From a virus: DNA of 29,624 nt. Position numbers and translations under genes: made by a program. This document shows, in pieces, positions 14,241 through 21,061 of this stretch. How positions within the stretch are numbered: the stretch's first letter is position 1; each line of letters begins with the position of its first letter. The stretch spans positions 1 through 29,624 of IMG/VR virus record IMGVR_UViG_3300009164_000251, one strand, 5' to 3'. The notes beneath the pieces were generated by a model. The model searched no databases. It had not been told where the DNA came from and saw only the letters and a program-made list of their open reading frames with translations.

Positions 14241-15452
14241 TTAGTAGACAAAATACTTCCCGTTATTGGGGTTTGATAATTGATAGAATACGTTGTAACG
14301 TATGGCATCGATAGCGTGGTTAAAGTTATCGACCACAAGCCCAGATTTTTTATCTGAGTATATGTAATTGTTGAGTTCTTTTCCAATGTTTTGCGAGTTA
14401 GATTCTATGATTAATTCGTAGTCTTGCATAAGAGCAAGTCCAGCGGTAATACTTCCCGCTCCTTTAGCGGTCGCAATTATGTTACATCCTTGAGATTGAA
14501 GCTCGGCTATAAGTCTAGGCTCGGCACTATCCGCTACGATTAAACTTTTAGCACAAACACGCTTGTTTATTTGCGCTATCTCGCTGGTGGTTAGCTTTGG
14601 TTTATATAAATGCTCCTTAATGTATATTTTACGCTTAGTCTTATCTATGGCTACTTCTACTAAGGTTGTAGGATCAATAGAGAAACCAAAATCTTGCCCA
14701 AATGAAGTTTGTAAGTTATCGGGATTAAATGCCCCATAAGACCAATTAGTAAATACAACTCCTTCCGCTTTGTCTAGCCATCCTCCTAAAATCGTATGCT
14801 CGTATTTACGCTTATTATTATTCTCTAAAGATTCAATTTGATTTAAGAACGATTCACTAAGGTATTCAATATTATCCTTGTACGTGGTATGTATGTAAGT
14901 TGTATCGCCTTTTGTTAGTGAGTTTCCATCTTGTATACCTTTCTCTTCAAAGAATCTACCATAAATAAAGTGTTCTTTTGTAGTCGGATTTAGAATAAGA
15001 ATAACTCGGTTTTGTCTTTGGCTATTACGAATCGAGAAGTCTATCTTATCAAATATATCTTCGTCCGTTAGCTCTTCGGCTTCGTCTAGTATCCAAGTGG
15101 TTACACCTTGCAAGGATTTTAAATTAGCGGTTTGAGTTCCGCTTGAAGTTTTAATCCCCCTAAAAAGAATCTTTGAATTAGTGCGAGTGTTAATAATCTC
15201 GTCTTTGGTAATATAGAAATCGGATTCTAGCCCCGCCATTTCTATCTTCTCTACAAACTCGGGTATAATTGAGATATGAGCCGAAGTAAGAGTATATCTA
15301 GTAAATAGTATTACGTGTCCGACTTCGTACGTTAGAAGCAAAAGGAAGGAGTTTAGAGCAAATGATTTACCCGAACCCCTTCCTCCCGTAATTACAAAGT
15401 AACGACTATCGCTTTCAAATAGTGGAACGTATTTACTATTTAATTCTATCAC
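14241..15452 (-). CDS. terL: Terminase large subunit (403 aa)
   Basis: The DNA-packaging motor. The N-terminal ATPase has Walker A GGRGSGKS (residues 23-30) and Walker B TWILDEAEE (119-127, D123 and catalytic E124). The C-terminal RNase H-like nuclease has acidic residues D254 (FGQDFGFSIDPT), D308 (LIVADSAEP) and D382 (HAIDAIRY). All motifs are intact and the length is close to the Terminase_3/PBSX-type norm. It cuts concatemers and drives DNA through the portal. The gene overlaps terS by 4 bp (ATGA). The motifs do not tell pac from cos packaging. Unusually, the next genes are tail genes, not the portal. Confidence 0.97.
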   Translation of the reverse strand: MIELNSKYVPLFESDSRYFVITGGRGSGKSFALNSFLLLLTYEVGHVILFTRYTLTSAHISIIPEFVEKIEMAGLESDFYITKDEIINTRTNSKILFRGIKTSSGTQTANLKSLQGVTTWILDEAEELTDEDIFDKIDFSIRNSQRQNRVILILNPTTKEHFIYGRFFEEKGIQDGNSLTKGDTTYIHTTYKDNIEYLSESFLNQIESLENNNKRKYEHTILGGWLDKAEGVVFTNWSYGAFNPDNLQTSFGQDFGFSIDPTTLVEVAIDKTKRKIYIKEHLYKPKLTTSEIAQINKRVCAKSLIVADSAEPRLIAELQSQGCNIIATAKGAGSITAGLALMQDYELIIESNSQNIGKELNNYIYSDKKSGLVVDNFNHAIDAIRYNVFYQLSNPNNGKYFVY

Positions 15453-15712
15453 TTGAATTTAACAATATCCTTTATATCAAAGTCGTTAATCGTATGCGTA
15501 TTATTTTGATCTACCACTTGTTTAGGCATTCCGTATTGATATTGAAAGAATAGCTTAACCGCCCAGTCTTTGTGGTCTTCTAATGCTTGCAATAAAACCG
15601 CAAAAGCTTTAGGCTCTAATGGAGTTAATTTCTCTACTAGAGATTGTTCTTCGGCTTTGGACTTACGACCCGCTCCTTCTCTTGCGCCTCCTCTTTTATC
15701 TATCTTATCCAT
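15449..15712 (-). CDS. terS: Terminase small subunit-like protein (87 aa)
   Basis: A short basic N-terminus with the RGGAREGAGRKSK motif common in phage small terminases and other phage DNA-binding proteins, then two helices (EPKAFAVLLQALEDHKDW...). The gene is directly upstream of terL with an ATGA overlap. It is shorter than typical TerS proteins of about 140-180 residues, so it may be a minimal form. It should recognise the packaging site. The call rests on the N-terminal motif and the terL overlap. Confidence 0.8.
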   Translation of the reverse strand: MDKIDKRGGAREGAGRKSKAEEQSLVEKLTPLEPKAFAVLLQALEDHKDWAVKLFFQYQYGMPKQVVDQNNTHTINDFDIKDIVKFK

Positions 15713-15713
15713 A

Positions 15714-16145
15714 TTAAAATTTAATTGCTTTAGCGTCCGTGTTTTCTCTAATCTTATCTACTTCGTTTTGGTTATTATCGTAGTGAGTTCCAATTTCTAA
15801 ACGTTTAACGGTCTCCCATTTTAAGCTTCCATTAGTAAAGTAAACTCTTGAGCGTGGAATCCCTAACTCGTCCGCTACCTTATAAACTTCTTTGCTATCG
15901 CTTTCTTGTCTTCTAGTAATAATGTAAACGGTCTTATTGTCGTTCATTAATCTCTTAGCAATATCTTGCCCTCTTTGAGTGCTAAGCGTGTCATCGAAAT
16001 CAAAAGACACTTTATTACCTTGCGCTTCAAGGCTACCGCTTGAGATAATTGCGACATATACTTCTGTCGCTTTTTCTTTGGTATCATATTGACATAAGCC
16101 AGAGCCAATTCTCCATTTACCATTTGAACATTTAATTACTGGCAT
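15714..16145 (-). CDS. HAD-like phosphatase with small N-terminal phage domain (143 aa)
   Basis: Residues 1-32 form a small module (KCSNGKWRIGSGLCQYDTKE...) that I have seen attached to several phage proteins. Residues 45-143 are a HAD fold: motif I FDFDDTLS with nucleophile D49 and acid/base D51, motif II TVYIITRRQ (T77), a lysine at about 109 for motif III and motif IV HYDNNQNEVD (121-130, D123). HAD enzymes of this size act on nucleotides or polynucleotide 3'-phosphates. The substrate is not visible. The gene ends 1 bp before the terS ATG and overlaps the upstream Cys-rich gene by 14 bp. Confidence 0.8.
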   Translation of the reverse strand: MPVIKCSNGKWRIGSGLCQYDTKEKATEVYVAIISSGSLEAQGNKVSFDFDDTLSTQRGQDIAKRLMNDNKTVYIITRRQESDSKEVYKVADELGIPRSRVYFTNGSLKWETVKRLEIGTHYDNNQNEVDKIRENTDAKAIKF

Positions 16146-16566
16146 TTTCTTCTAAGTGAACGTTATAAACTTGTCTAATTTGTCCGATATAATCTCGCCA
16201 ACAAGAAGAACAACTAGAGTTCTCTAAACGGATTCCAAAGATTCTAAAATAAATATCCGTTAAATCCCATTGCGTTTTAGGGGGTATTTCGTTTTGTGGT
16301 TTACTAAAGAAGTCTTGTAAGTATTCAAAGTCCTCTACTTGTAAACATTGCGGTTTACGATAAGACCAAAGTTGGTTTAACTTCTCTTTGCGTTCGTCAC
16401 ATCCACAATCCCAATCTAAGGCTTTAGATAATAAAGTAATTCCCGCCTTAATTCCCGTTGCGGTTGTGATTGCCTCAATGGTATCCCCTAGCCCTTGAGC
16501 GTTTGCAAATGTAGCAACCTCTTTAGGCTCTACACTAATTGCTTGTTTGTTTGGTTTTCTTGCCAT
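16132..16566 (-). CDS. Cys-rich, possibly zinc-binding protein of unknown role (144 aa)
   Basis: I use the internal ATG at 16566 (protein start MARKPNKQAISVEP) because the farther ATG at 16587 increases overlap with the sigma-like gene from 37 to 58 bp without adding conserved-looking sequence. A Gly/Ala-rich segment (GLGDTIEAITTATGIKAGIT) precedes the cysteine motif DWDCGCDERKEKLNQLW (C54, C56), then C74 and a C-x2-C near the end (SSCSSCW, C119 and C122). Five cysteines could hold zinc. I know the CGCDERKEKLN-type motif from Bacteroidetes phage and prophage proteins of unknown function. It lies between a sigma-like factor and a HAD phosphatase just before the terminases. Confidence 0.7.
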   Translation of the reverse strand: MARKPNKQAISVEPKEVATFANAQGLGDTIEAITTATGIKAGITLLSKALDWDCGCDERKEKLNQLWSYRKPQCLQVEDFEYLQDFFSKPQNEIPPKTQWDLTDIYFRIFGIRLENSSCSSCWRDYIGQIRQVYNVHLEENASN

Positions 16567-16991
16567 TCCTTTAATTTTAGTTTGCATTTTTTGATTGTAT
16601 TGTAAACGCTCATAAATCCTATGTTCGTTTCTCTTGAAAGTTTTCTAATTGAAATTCGATTATTAACCCAAAGCATAAATAGCTTCTTATCATACCAATC
16701 CCAAGTATCTATAAACTCAATATATGGTTGAGCTAGTTCTTCGGCTAGTTCGTTGCTTTCGTCTTCTCGTAAGCTATACTCGATATCTTGCGTTACCTCT
16801 ACCTTAACCACCTTCTTAGAATGTAAGTCCATCGTAAGGCTTCTAAGCGTATAGTAAAAATAAGCTTCATTAATATCTTTTCCATAAACTTTAATGTATG
16901 CTTCTTGGACTACATCTTCGGCATAATTTACCTCGCCAAACTTCTTAACCATTGCGACCCAATGTTTGTGCCGAGAGTAGATATGATCCAT
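16530..16991 (-). CDS. Sigma-70/ECF-like factor, candidate late transcription regulator (153 aa)
   Basis: The N-terminal half looks like sigma region 2 (YAEDVVQEAYIKVYGKD, about 23-39, then YFYYTLRSLTMDLHSKK). The C-terminal half has a region-4-like helix-turn-helix (SIRKLSRETNIGFMSVYNTI, about 114-133). The protein is small and lacks a long linker, like ECF-type factors. I chose the ATG at 16991 because it forms a TAATG junction with the upstream 58-aa gene; an ATG at 17027 would add 12 residues. Placed just before the packaging and structural genes, it is a good candidate to switch on late transcription, possibly through a promoter unlike the host TAnnTTTG type. Activity is not shown by sequence alone. 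Confidence 0.65.
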   Translation of the reverse strand: MDHIYSRHKHWVAMVKKFGEVNYAEDVVQEAYIKVYGKDINEAYFYYTLRSLTMDLHSKKVVKVEVTQDIEYSLREDESNELAEELAQPYIEFIDTWDWYDKKLFMLWVNNRISIRKLSRETNIGFMSVYNTIKKCKLKLKEWQENQTNKQLV

Positions 16992-17167
16992 TAAAGAAGG
17001 TAAATATTTTCGGCTACCAATTTCCAATAAATCTTATCGTCAATTCTTTGGCAATACTCGCCAAACATTCCGCACATAAATAAGCAAAGCTCTCGAGCAA
17101 GCATCTTATTACCCGTAAAGTAATAAGCGTTGTTCATTAAAGAAGAGGCTCTTTCGTCTGGTTTCAT
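16991..17167 (-). CDS. Unknown small protein (58 aa)
   Basis: An open frame from ATG 17167 to TAA 16993-16991. It is joined at both ends by TAATG: its ATG uses the last A of the DUF3310 stop, and its own stop shares a base with the chosen start of the sigma-like gene. The product begins MKPDERASSLMNNAYYFTG and has a Cys/Met-rich middle (ELCLFMCGMFGEYCQR). It shows no clear membrane segment and no family I know. The double coupling makes translation very likely and helps fix the start of the sigma gene. Confidence 0.75.
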   Translation of the reverse strand: MKPDERASSLMNNAYYFTGNKMLARELCLFMCGMFGEYCQRIDDKIYWKLVAENIYLL

Positions 17168-17391
17168 TATATCGATTTAGTTATTTCTCTATTAAGATAC
17201 CATCTAGCCTTTTCTAAGTCTTGCTTTCTATTGCCTTTCTTATCCGCTCTTAAAATATATTTGATTGCATTCCCTAAAGCAAAGTTTAACTTGAAAGAAT
17301 CTATGATATCGATAACTTCGATTCCGTTACCTTGATAGTGCTCGGGATGATTAACTAAACTAAGTCTTTCATGAGGTTCTACGTAGTTCAT
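17167..17391 (-). CDS. DUF3310 family protein (74 aa)
   Basis: Matches the DUF3310 pattern closely: NHPEHYQGNGIEVIDIID (14-31), NFALGNAIKYILRADKKG (36-53) and DLEKARWYLNREI (58-70). The family is common in phage genomes, often annotated as nucleotide-kinase-like on weak grounds, with no settled function. The sequence is full length. It follows a 125-bp non-coding gap with promoter-like and inverted-repeat sequence, so it probably starts a transcription unit that runs into the sigma-like factor. Confidence 0.85.
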   Translation of the reverse strand: MNYVEPHERLSLVNHPEHYQGNGIEVIDIIDSFKLNFALGNAIKYILRADKKGNRKQDLEKARWYLNREITKSI

Positions 17392-17516
17392 ATTATTTTA
17401 GTTTTGCAAAGTTTAATGAAAAAAAATGATTAAACAAAATTTCTAAGCATTTATTTTATATGCAAAAAGATGCTATTTTCCATCATTAAGGTAAATTATA
17501 TCTATTAACGTATAAA
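17392..17516 (-). promoter_or_regulatory. Non-coding gap with inverted repeat and weak promoter-like boxes
   Basis: A 125-bp AT-rich gap upstream of DUF3310. GTTTAAT (17411-17417) and ATTAAAC (17429-17435) form a 7-bp inverted repeat around 11 nt. On the minus strand a TTTG near 17438-17435 is followed about 20 nt later by AAACTTTG (17414-17407), an imperfect TAnnTTTG. The inverted repeat overlaps this possible promoter and could be an operator. No protein gene is visible here. Confidence 0.35.
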
Positions 17517-17867
17517 TTAACCAACATTAAGCCCATAAGATTTTAGCAAAATGTTTAATTGATTGTTTAAAGTCTCTCGCTTAGTGTCATCTAGTCTTGC
17601 CATTTGAATCCCAATCTTGTAAAAATATATCATTGCCTCAGCTGCATCTATAAACTGCTCGGTAGCTCTCATTCCTTCTTCACTATGTTCGCCTTTGGGT
17701 AATAGAATCTCAACTACCTTTTCAAGTTCTACAAGTTGTTGATTTGTAATAGACTTAACCCTTTGCTTGTTAGCTTGGTTACCCCTCCAATCGTCTTCGA
17801 TAATATGTATCATAGCTTGACACATTGTAAAATAGGTTAGTGCTTTGTCTTTGTCTTCTTGTGTCAT
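17517..17867 (-). CDS. Unknown helical protein (116 aa)
   Basis: An all-helical, charged soluble protein. The N-terminal helix (MTQEDKDKALTYFTMCQAM) is followed by a segment around RVKSITNQQLVELEKVVEIL and two further helices near EQFIDAAEAMIYFYKIG. No motif or family is recognised. Its ATG overlaps the stop of the 73-aa gene by 4 bp (ATGA), so it is the last gene of the RusA group before the non-coding gap. Nothing shows a function; early phage proteins of this kind often modify host processes, but that is only context. Confidence 0.75.
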   Translation of the reverse strand: MTQEDKDKALTYFTMCQAMIHIIEDDWRGNQANKQRVKSITNQQLVELEKVVEILLPKGEHSEEGMRATEQFIDAAEAMIYFYKIGIQMARLDDTKRETLNNQLNILLKSYGLNVG

Positions 17868-18085
17868 TTGTATTTTTGGTTTAGATAGTCTTTAATTTCT
17901 CGCACTCTTAAAAATGCTAACTTTCTCAAAGGATCAATACCAAATAATATCCGTTCCTTTTGCGATTTAAGACACGAATGCAAGTCGTTTATATAAATCC
18001 CTTCCTTTAGAATAAATCTATCGTTAGGTTTAAGTAATTGAGCCTCTATCCATTCGACGGCTTTGGTTTGATTTGTAGTTAGCAT
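17864..18085 (-). CDS. Unknown small protein (73 aa)
   Basis: A basic, mixed alpha/beta product (begins MLTTNQTKAVEWIEAQLLKP; contains FILKEGIYINDLHSCLKSQ; ends REIKDYLNQKYK). No known domain is recognised. The pattern of a start helix, a short strand pair and a C-terminal helix could suit a small DNA-binding protein, but this is weak. The gene begins 1 bp after the RusA stop and overlaps the next gene by 4 bp, so it belongs to the recombination group. Confidence 0.7.
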   Translation of the reverse strand: MLTTNQTKAVEWIEAQLLKPNDRFILKEGIYINDLHSCLKSQKERILFGIDPLRKLAFLRVREIKDYLNQKYK

Positions 18086-18086
18086 A

Positions 18087-18434
18087 TTATAATTTAGTTA
18101 TTTCGAAATCTATTCTAGGATTGTCTTTATCGATAAATTTATACATTAGTAATCTATGGCAAAGTCTATCGTTTTCTATTACTCCGCTAGTTTGTAGGCA
18201 ATCAAGTATAATCTTTGCAGAATTATCGAGATCGCTTCTATTCGATTGAAAGTAAACGTGTATCTCAATGCTAAACTTTTCTTTGAAAGGCTCATTCGGT
18301 TTTCCTTTTGCCAAAGCAAGTAACCAAGTAAATCGCTTTTCGTATTCCGTAAGCTCTTTAGATTTATAAAGCCTATTGTTTCCAATCTTGTACCCGTTTG
18401 ATTTGCTAGGCACTTGCCCAAGTATTGTTATCAT
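18087..18434 (-). CDS. rusA: RusA-like Holliday junction resolvase (115 aa)
   Basis: RusA-family signature RSDLDNSAKIILDCLQTSG (66-84) followed by VIENDRL (85-91). The acidic residues D68, D70 and D89 with K74 match the spacing of E. coli RusA D70, D72, D91 and K76, all shifted by two. RusA dimers cut four-way junctions, which in phages resolves branched DNA before packaging. Together with ERF and the SSB-like protein it makes a small recombination set. Length is close to the usual 120 residues. It overlaps the glycosyltransferase stop by 4 bp (ATGA). Confidence 0.92.
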   Translation of the reverse strand: MITILGQVPSKSNGYKIGNNRLYKSKELTEYEKRFTWLLALAKGKPNEPFKEKFSIEIHVYFQSNRSDLDNSAKIILDCLQTSGVIENDRLCHRLLMYKFIDKDNPRIDFEITKL

Positions 18435-19258
18435 TTTTTATGCTTGGGGTCTAAAATACAAGGAGCGGTATTATTCCATTTTATAGAATGGTGTAACCTT
18501 GTGTGGTTTGTATTCATCATTGAAACTTTAACTCCGCTAGGGTGCATTAAAACCGAATGAAAGGATTTTACATAAGTTCCGCTTAATGCGTATTCGTCGG
18601 TCATTCCTCCGTTGTTACTTTGTGTATCCTTTTGGTCTAATTGAATATTTGTAAAGGTAAAGAATATATCTCCCCTATTTCCCAAAGAAGTGTAGGTATT
18701 AACATCTTCGTTAATTGATCCTACAAATTGAAACTCTCGATCGGTAGAACATATAAACGAGTTCATACATTTACGCTTTAATTTAATCCCGCTAAATCCT
18801 CCGATATGGTCTCCTCCCTGTGAGAATGCAATCGATTTAATATTTACGCTCTTATAAAAATCAAGCATTTTTTCAAATACGACATCTAAGTTAGTAATTA
18901 TTTTAGCTCCCGTATCGTAACGATAACCAAAGTAATAGTAGTCATCGTCGAGTTGCATAAAGTATTTAACTCCAATTTCTTTAGCTATTTTAAAGCAAGC
19001 GTTACGAGCGTGAATAATAACTTTACGATTATCGAAGTTATTTCCCTCGTCTACGGAATCAGCCATAGCTTTTTTATCAAATACTTTTACGCTTTCTTCT
19101 CCAAAGTTTGCGATATATTGATTTATGGATTTGTCCTCATTATCGACAATAAAATAAATCTTACCCGTATAACCGCATTTTTTTAAAGTTGAATAAGTCT
19201 TAACGTTATCGGGTCTTCCGTGCGTTAGTATAAATACGGCAAAATTATTGTTCTCCAT
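18431..19258 (-). CDS. TAGT/GREB1-like glycosyltransferase, possible DNA-base modifier (275 aa)
   Basis: A GT-A type glycosyltransferase. The N-terminal nucleotide-sugar region (VFILTHGRPDNVKTY, 8-22, then KIYFIVDNEDKS) is followed by HARNACFKIAKE (83-94) and an acidic DxD-type motif FMQLDDDYYYF (100-110, D104-D106). The C-terminal part has SNNGGMTDEYAL and a NHTRLHH cluster. This order fits the TET-associated glycosyltransferase (TAGT/GREB1-like) family, known in phages from work on hypermodified bases. It overlaps the 133-aa gene by 14 bp and RusA by 4 bp. No TET/JBP dioxygenase or pyrimidine hydroxymethylase is visible, so the acceptor is unclear. A role on another acceptor is possible. 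Confidence 0.6.
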   Translation of the reverse strand: MENNNFAVFILTHGRPDNVKTYSTLKKCGYTGKIYFIVDNEDKSINQYIANFGEESVKVFDKKAMADSVDEGNNFDNRKVIIHARNACFKIAKEIGVKYFMQLDDDYYYFGYRYDTGAKIITNLDVVFEKMLDFYKSVNIKSIAFSQGGDHIGGFSGIKLKRKCMNSFICSTDREFQFVGSINEDVNTYTSLGNRGDIFFTFTNIQLDQKDTQSNNGGMTDEYALSGTYVKSFHSVLMHPSGVKVSMMNTNHTRLHHSIKWNNTAPCILDPKHKK

Positions 19259-19646
19259 ATTCTTCTAGGTATTGCTTTCTAATCTCGTCGCATAATTTTA
19301 CGTAACCGTATTGAATTGCTTTTTCAAAGTCGATTATAACTAGACCGCTTTTCTCCATTAAGTTTTGCATTTCGCTAGAAGAGTGTGCGTAGTAATCCGC
19401 AATTTTTTCGTAATTAAAAACGTTGTGTCTCCTTGAGGCATCCATTAAGAATAACTTTTCTTCGTAAGGAAGCGAGGAAGCTTCTATCTCTTTTAATAAT
19501 CTATGAGTCTTTTGTTTGTCGCATAGCTCCATAATATGGGGCTTAACATTTTTAGCTTCGTAGATCGGAGATTCTATTTTAGAAGAATACTTCTTATCGT
19601 TTTCGTTTGGAGCAAACTCTTGCCCAAATAAGTTAATTTGTTTCAT
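19245..19646 (-). CDS. Unknown protein linked to the glycosyltransferase (133 aa)
   Basis: Begins MKQINLFGQEF, then SKIESPIYEAKNVKPHIMEL (22-41), SLPYEEKLFLMDASRRHNVF (58-77), EKIADYYAHSSSEMQNLME (80-98) and LVIIDFEKAIQYGYVKL (102-118). I recall this conserved-looking pattern from Bacteroidetes and other phage genomes near DNA-modification or ParB-like genes but know no function. It is joined to the 253-aa gene by TAATG and overlaps the glycosyltransferase by 14 bp. Tight coupling to the glycosyltransferase suggests a shared task. A nuclease or metal site is not evident. Confidence 0.75.
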   Translation of the reverse strand: MKQINLFGQEFAPNENDKKYSSKIESPIYEAKNVKPHIMELCDKQKTHRLLKEIEASSLPYEEKLFLMDASRRHNVFNYEKIADYYAHSSSEMQNLMEKSGLVIIDFEKAIQYGYVKLCDEIRKQYLEEYGEQ

Positions 19647-20407
19647 TAGTCTATGGGTTTAATATTTCCATTTTCGTCGAGATATGCCTTAAAGTCTGCC
19701 AAATTTTCAACAAACTCCCGATAACATTGCGATTTACAAGCTATTATTAGTTGTTCTTTGTTATCAAATTTGTTTACAAATGAATTATAAATACGCTTTT
19801 TGTCTTCTACGCTAGTCTCGTAAATTTGAAATTTAACTATGTAATCGTAAAGAACGTGTAAACCTCCAGCTATCCAATTCATTTTAATATTGCGTTCGTG
19901 GCATCTAATCATTTCTTGCGAATACATATTAGCCGAGTTAATCGCTGCCATCTTTAAATCTGCGTCGCTAGGAATTTCTTGAGGTGCTTCTATCTCTTTT
20001 ACTACGGTTATTGTTTCTTGTCTAGCGTAATCTATATAAGCCTTCATAATTCTTCCGAAGTATTCACAAGAAAAGTTTTCGTAACATTTTGCATCTATTC
20101 CAAGTTTACCACTAACCGCCCATTCAAATGCTAATTTGATTTCTTCGGGTGTAACATTGCCAAAATTTGATCTAATAAAATTTAGTAACACAAATTTCTC
20201 TTCTTCGGTAGGCATATTGTTACCTCTAAGCCCTACTAAAACCATTGAATAACGTAAGACTTGCTTAATGTCTTCTTCTTGTCTTAAACGTAAGCTTTGG
20301 GTGCTTTGTGCTTGTAGTATGCTATTAGCTTCGGAGTTACCAATTTTTAAGGGCTTCCATTCTTGCTGCGCTAGTTCCGAGCGGTTGTTTGTCGTTTGAA
20401 GTTCCAT
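19646..20407 (-). CDS. Putative replication-associated protein (253 aa)
   Basis: A helical soluble protein. Its middle has EEEKFVLLNFIRSNFGNVTP (about 68-87), EIKLAFEWAVSGKLG (89-103) and FSCEYFGRIMKAYIDYARQE (112-131), a layout I associate with Bacteroidetes phage proteins that sit next to DnaD/DUF4373-like replication genes and may act as helicase loaders. No Walker motif is visible. Its start lies 71 bp inside the 238-aa gene, the longest overlap in the early region. No other early ATG would shorten it. Partner status with the replication gene is inferred from this overlap. Confidence 0.6.
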   Translation of the reverse strand: MELQTTNNRSELAQQEWKPLKIGNSEANSILQAQSTQSLRLRQEEDIKQVLRYSMVLVGLRGNNMPTEEEKFVLLNFIRSNFGNVTPEEIKLAFEWAVSGKLGIDAKCYENFSCEYFGRIMKAYIDYARQETITVVKEIEAPQEIPSDADLKMAAINSANMYSQEMIRCHERNIKMNWIAGGLHVLYDYIVKFQIYETSVEDKKRIYNSFVNKFDNKEQLIIACKSQCYREFVENLADFKAYLDENGNIKPID

Positions 20408-21053
20408 ATTGTTGTTTAGAATAAATTGTTATTTCGTCGTTAAAGCATTTACCATTTAAATAAGTCAAAGGATTTTTTCGGTATTGAGAATCGGGGTTTG
20501 CATCAACATATTTTTTAACGCTTAAAGTTATTTTATTTATTTCTTCTAAAGTTAATTTATCAAAAATCTTTTCGCATTTAACTCTATCTATTTTCTTATT
20601 ATAGGTTTCCCAGAAATACTCAAAATCTTCTATATTATTTACTTTACTTTCTTTTACTTTACTTTTATTTACTTTAGGAGCGTTACTAACGTGTTCGTTA
20701 CGTGTTACATTTTCGCTAACTTGTTGATTTTCACGCCATTCCGCAATTCGTTTTGCGTTTTTTTCTTTTGAAACTTGATACTTTTGACTAAAGTTTAGTA
20801 ATTGTTTGTTAAAAGTTTCACCATTATTTGTAGAAATCAAATCAATTTCTTCAATAAACTGCCAAACTTTCTCTAATTTCTTACCAACATTTAGCTGATG
20901 CTTTAAGACTTTTGTCTTTATAGGCTTTTCTTGCATTGCAAGCTTTTCCAATATGGTATAAAATAAACCCAAGCCTTCGTAACCATACTCTAGGTAAAGC
21001 TCCGTTATCTTCTCGTCATTAAAAGAACTCGAATCGTGTAGGTAGTATTTCAT
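20337..21053 (-). CDS. DUF4373/Lin1244-like replication initiator protein (238 aa)
   Basis: The N-terminal domain (MKYYLHDSSSFNDEKITEL, then YGYEGLGLFYTILEKLAMQ, residues 24-42) matches the DUF4373/Lin1244-Lin1753 winged-helix pattern found at the start of phage replication proteins. A Lys/Ser-rich linker (about 125-140, KVNKSKVKESKVNN) leads to a C-terminal helical domain with FEYFWETYNKK and YRKNPLTYLNGKCF (about 195-208), the W...YNKK...P-TYLNG pattern of DnaD-like replisome proteins. It is the best candidate to start DNA synthesis, because no polymerase or helicase is encoded. A structured RNA element ends 12 nt before its ATG, so its synthesis is probably controlled. Confidence 0.75.
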   Translation of the reverse strand: MKYYLHDSSSFNDEKITELYLEYGYEGLGLFYTILEKLAMQEKPIKTKVLKHQLNVGKKLEKVWQFIEEIDLISTNNGETFNKQLLNFSQKYQVSKEKNAKRIAEWRENQQVSENVTRNEHVSNAPKVNKSKVKESKVNNIEDFEYFWETYNKKIDRVKCEKIFDKLTLEEINKITLSVKKYVDANPDSQYRKNPLTYLNGKCFNDEITIYSKQQYGTSNDKQPLGTSAARMEALKNW

Positions 21054-21061
21054 TTTGAAAT

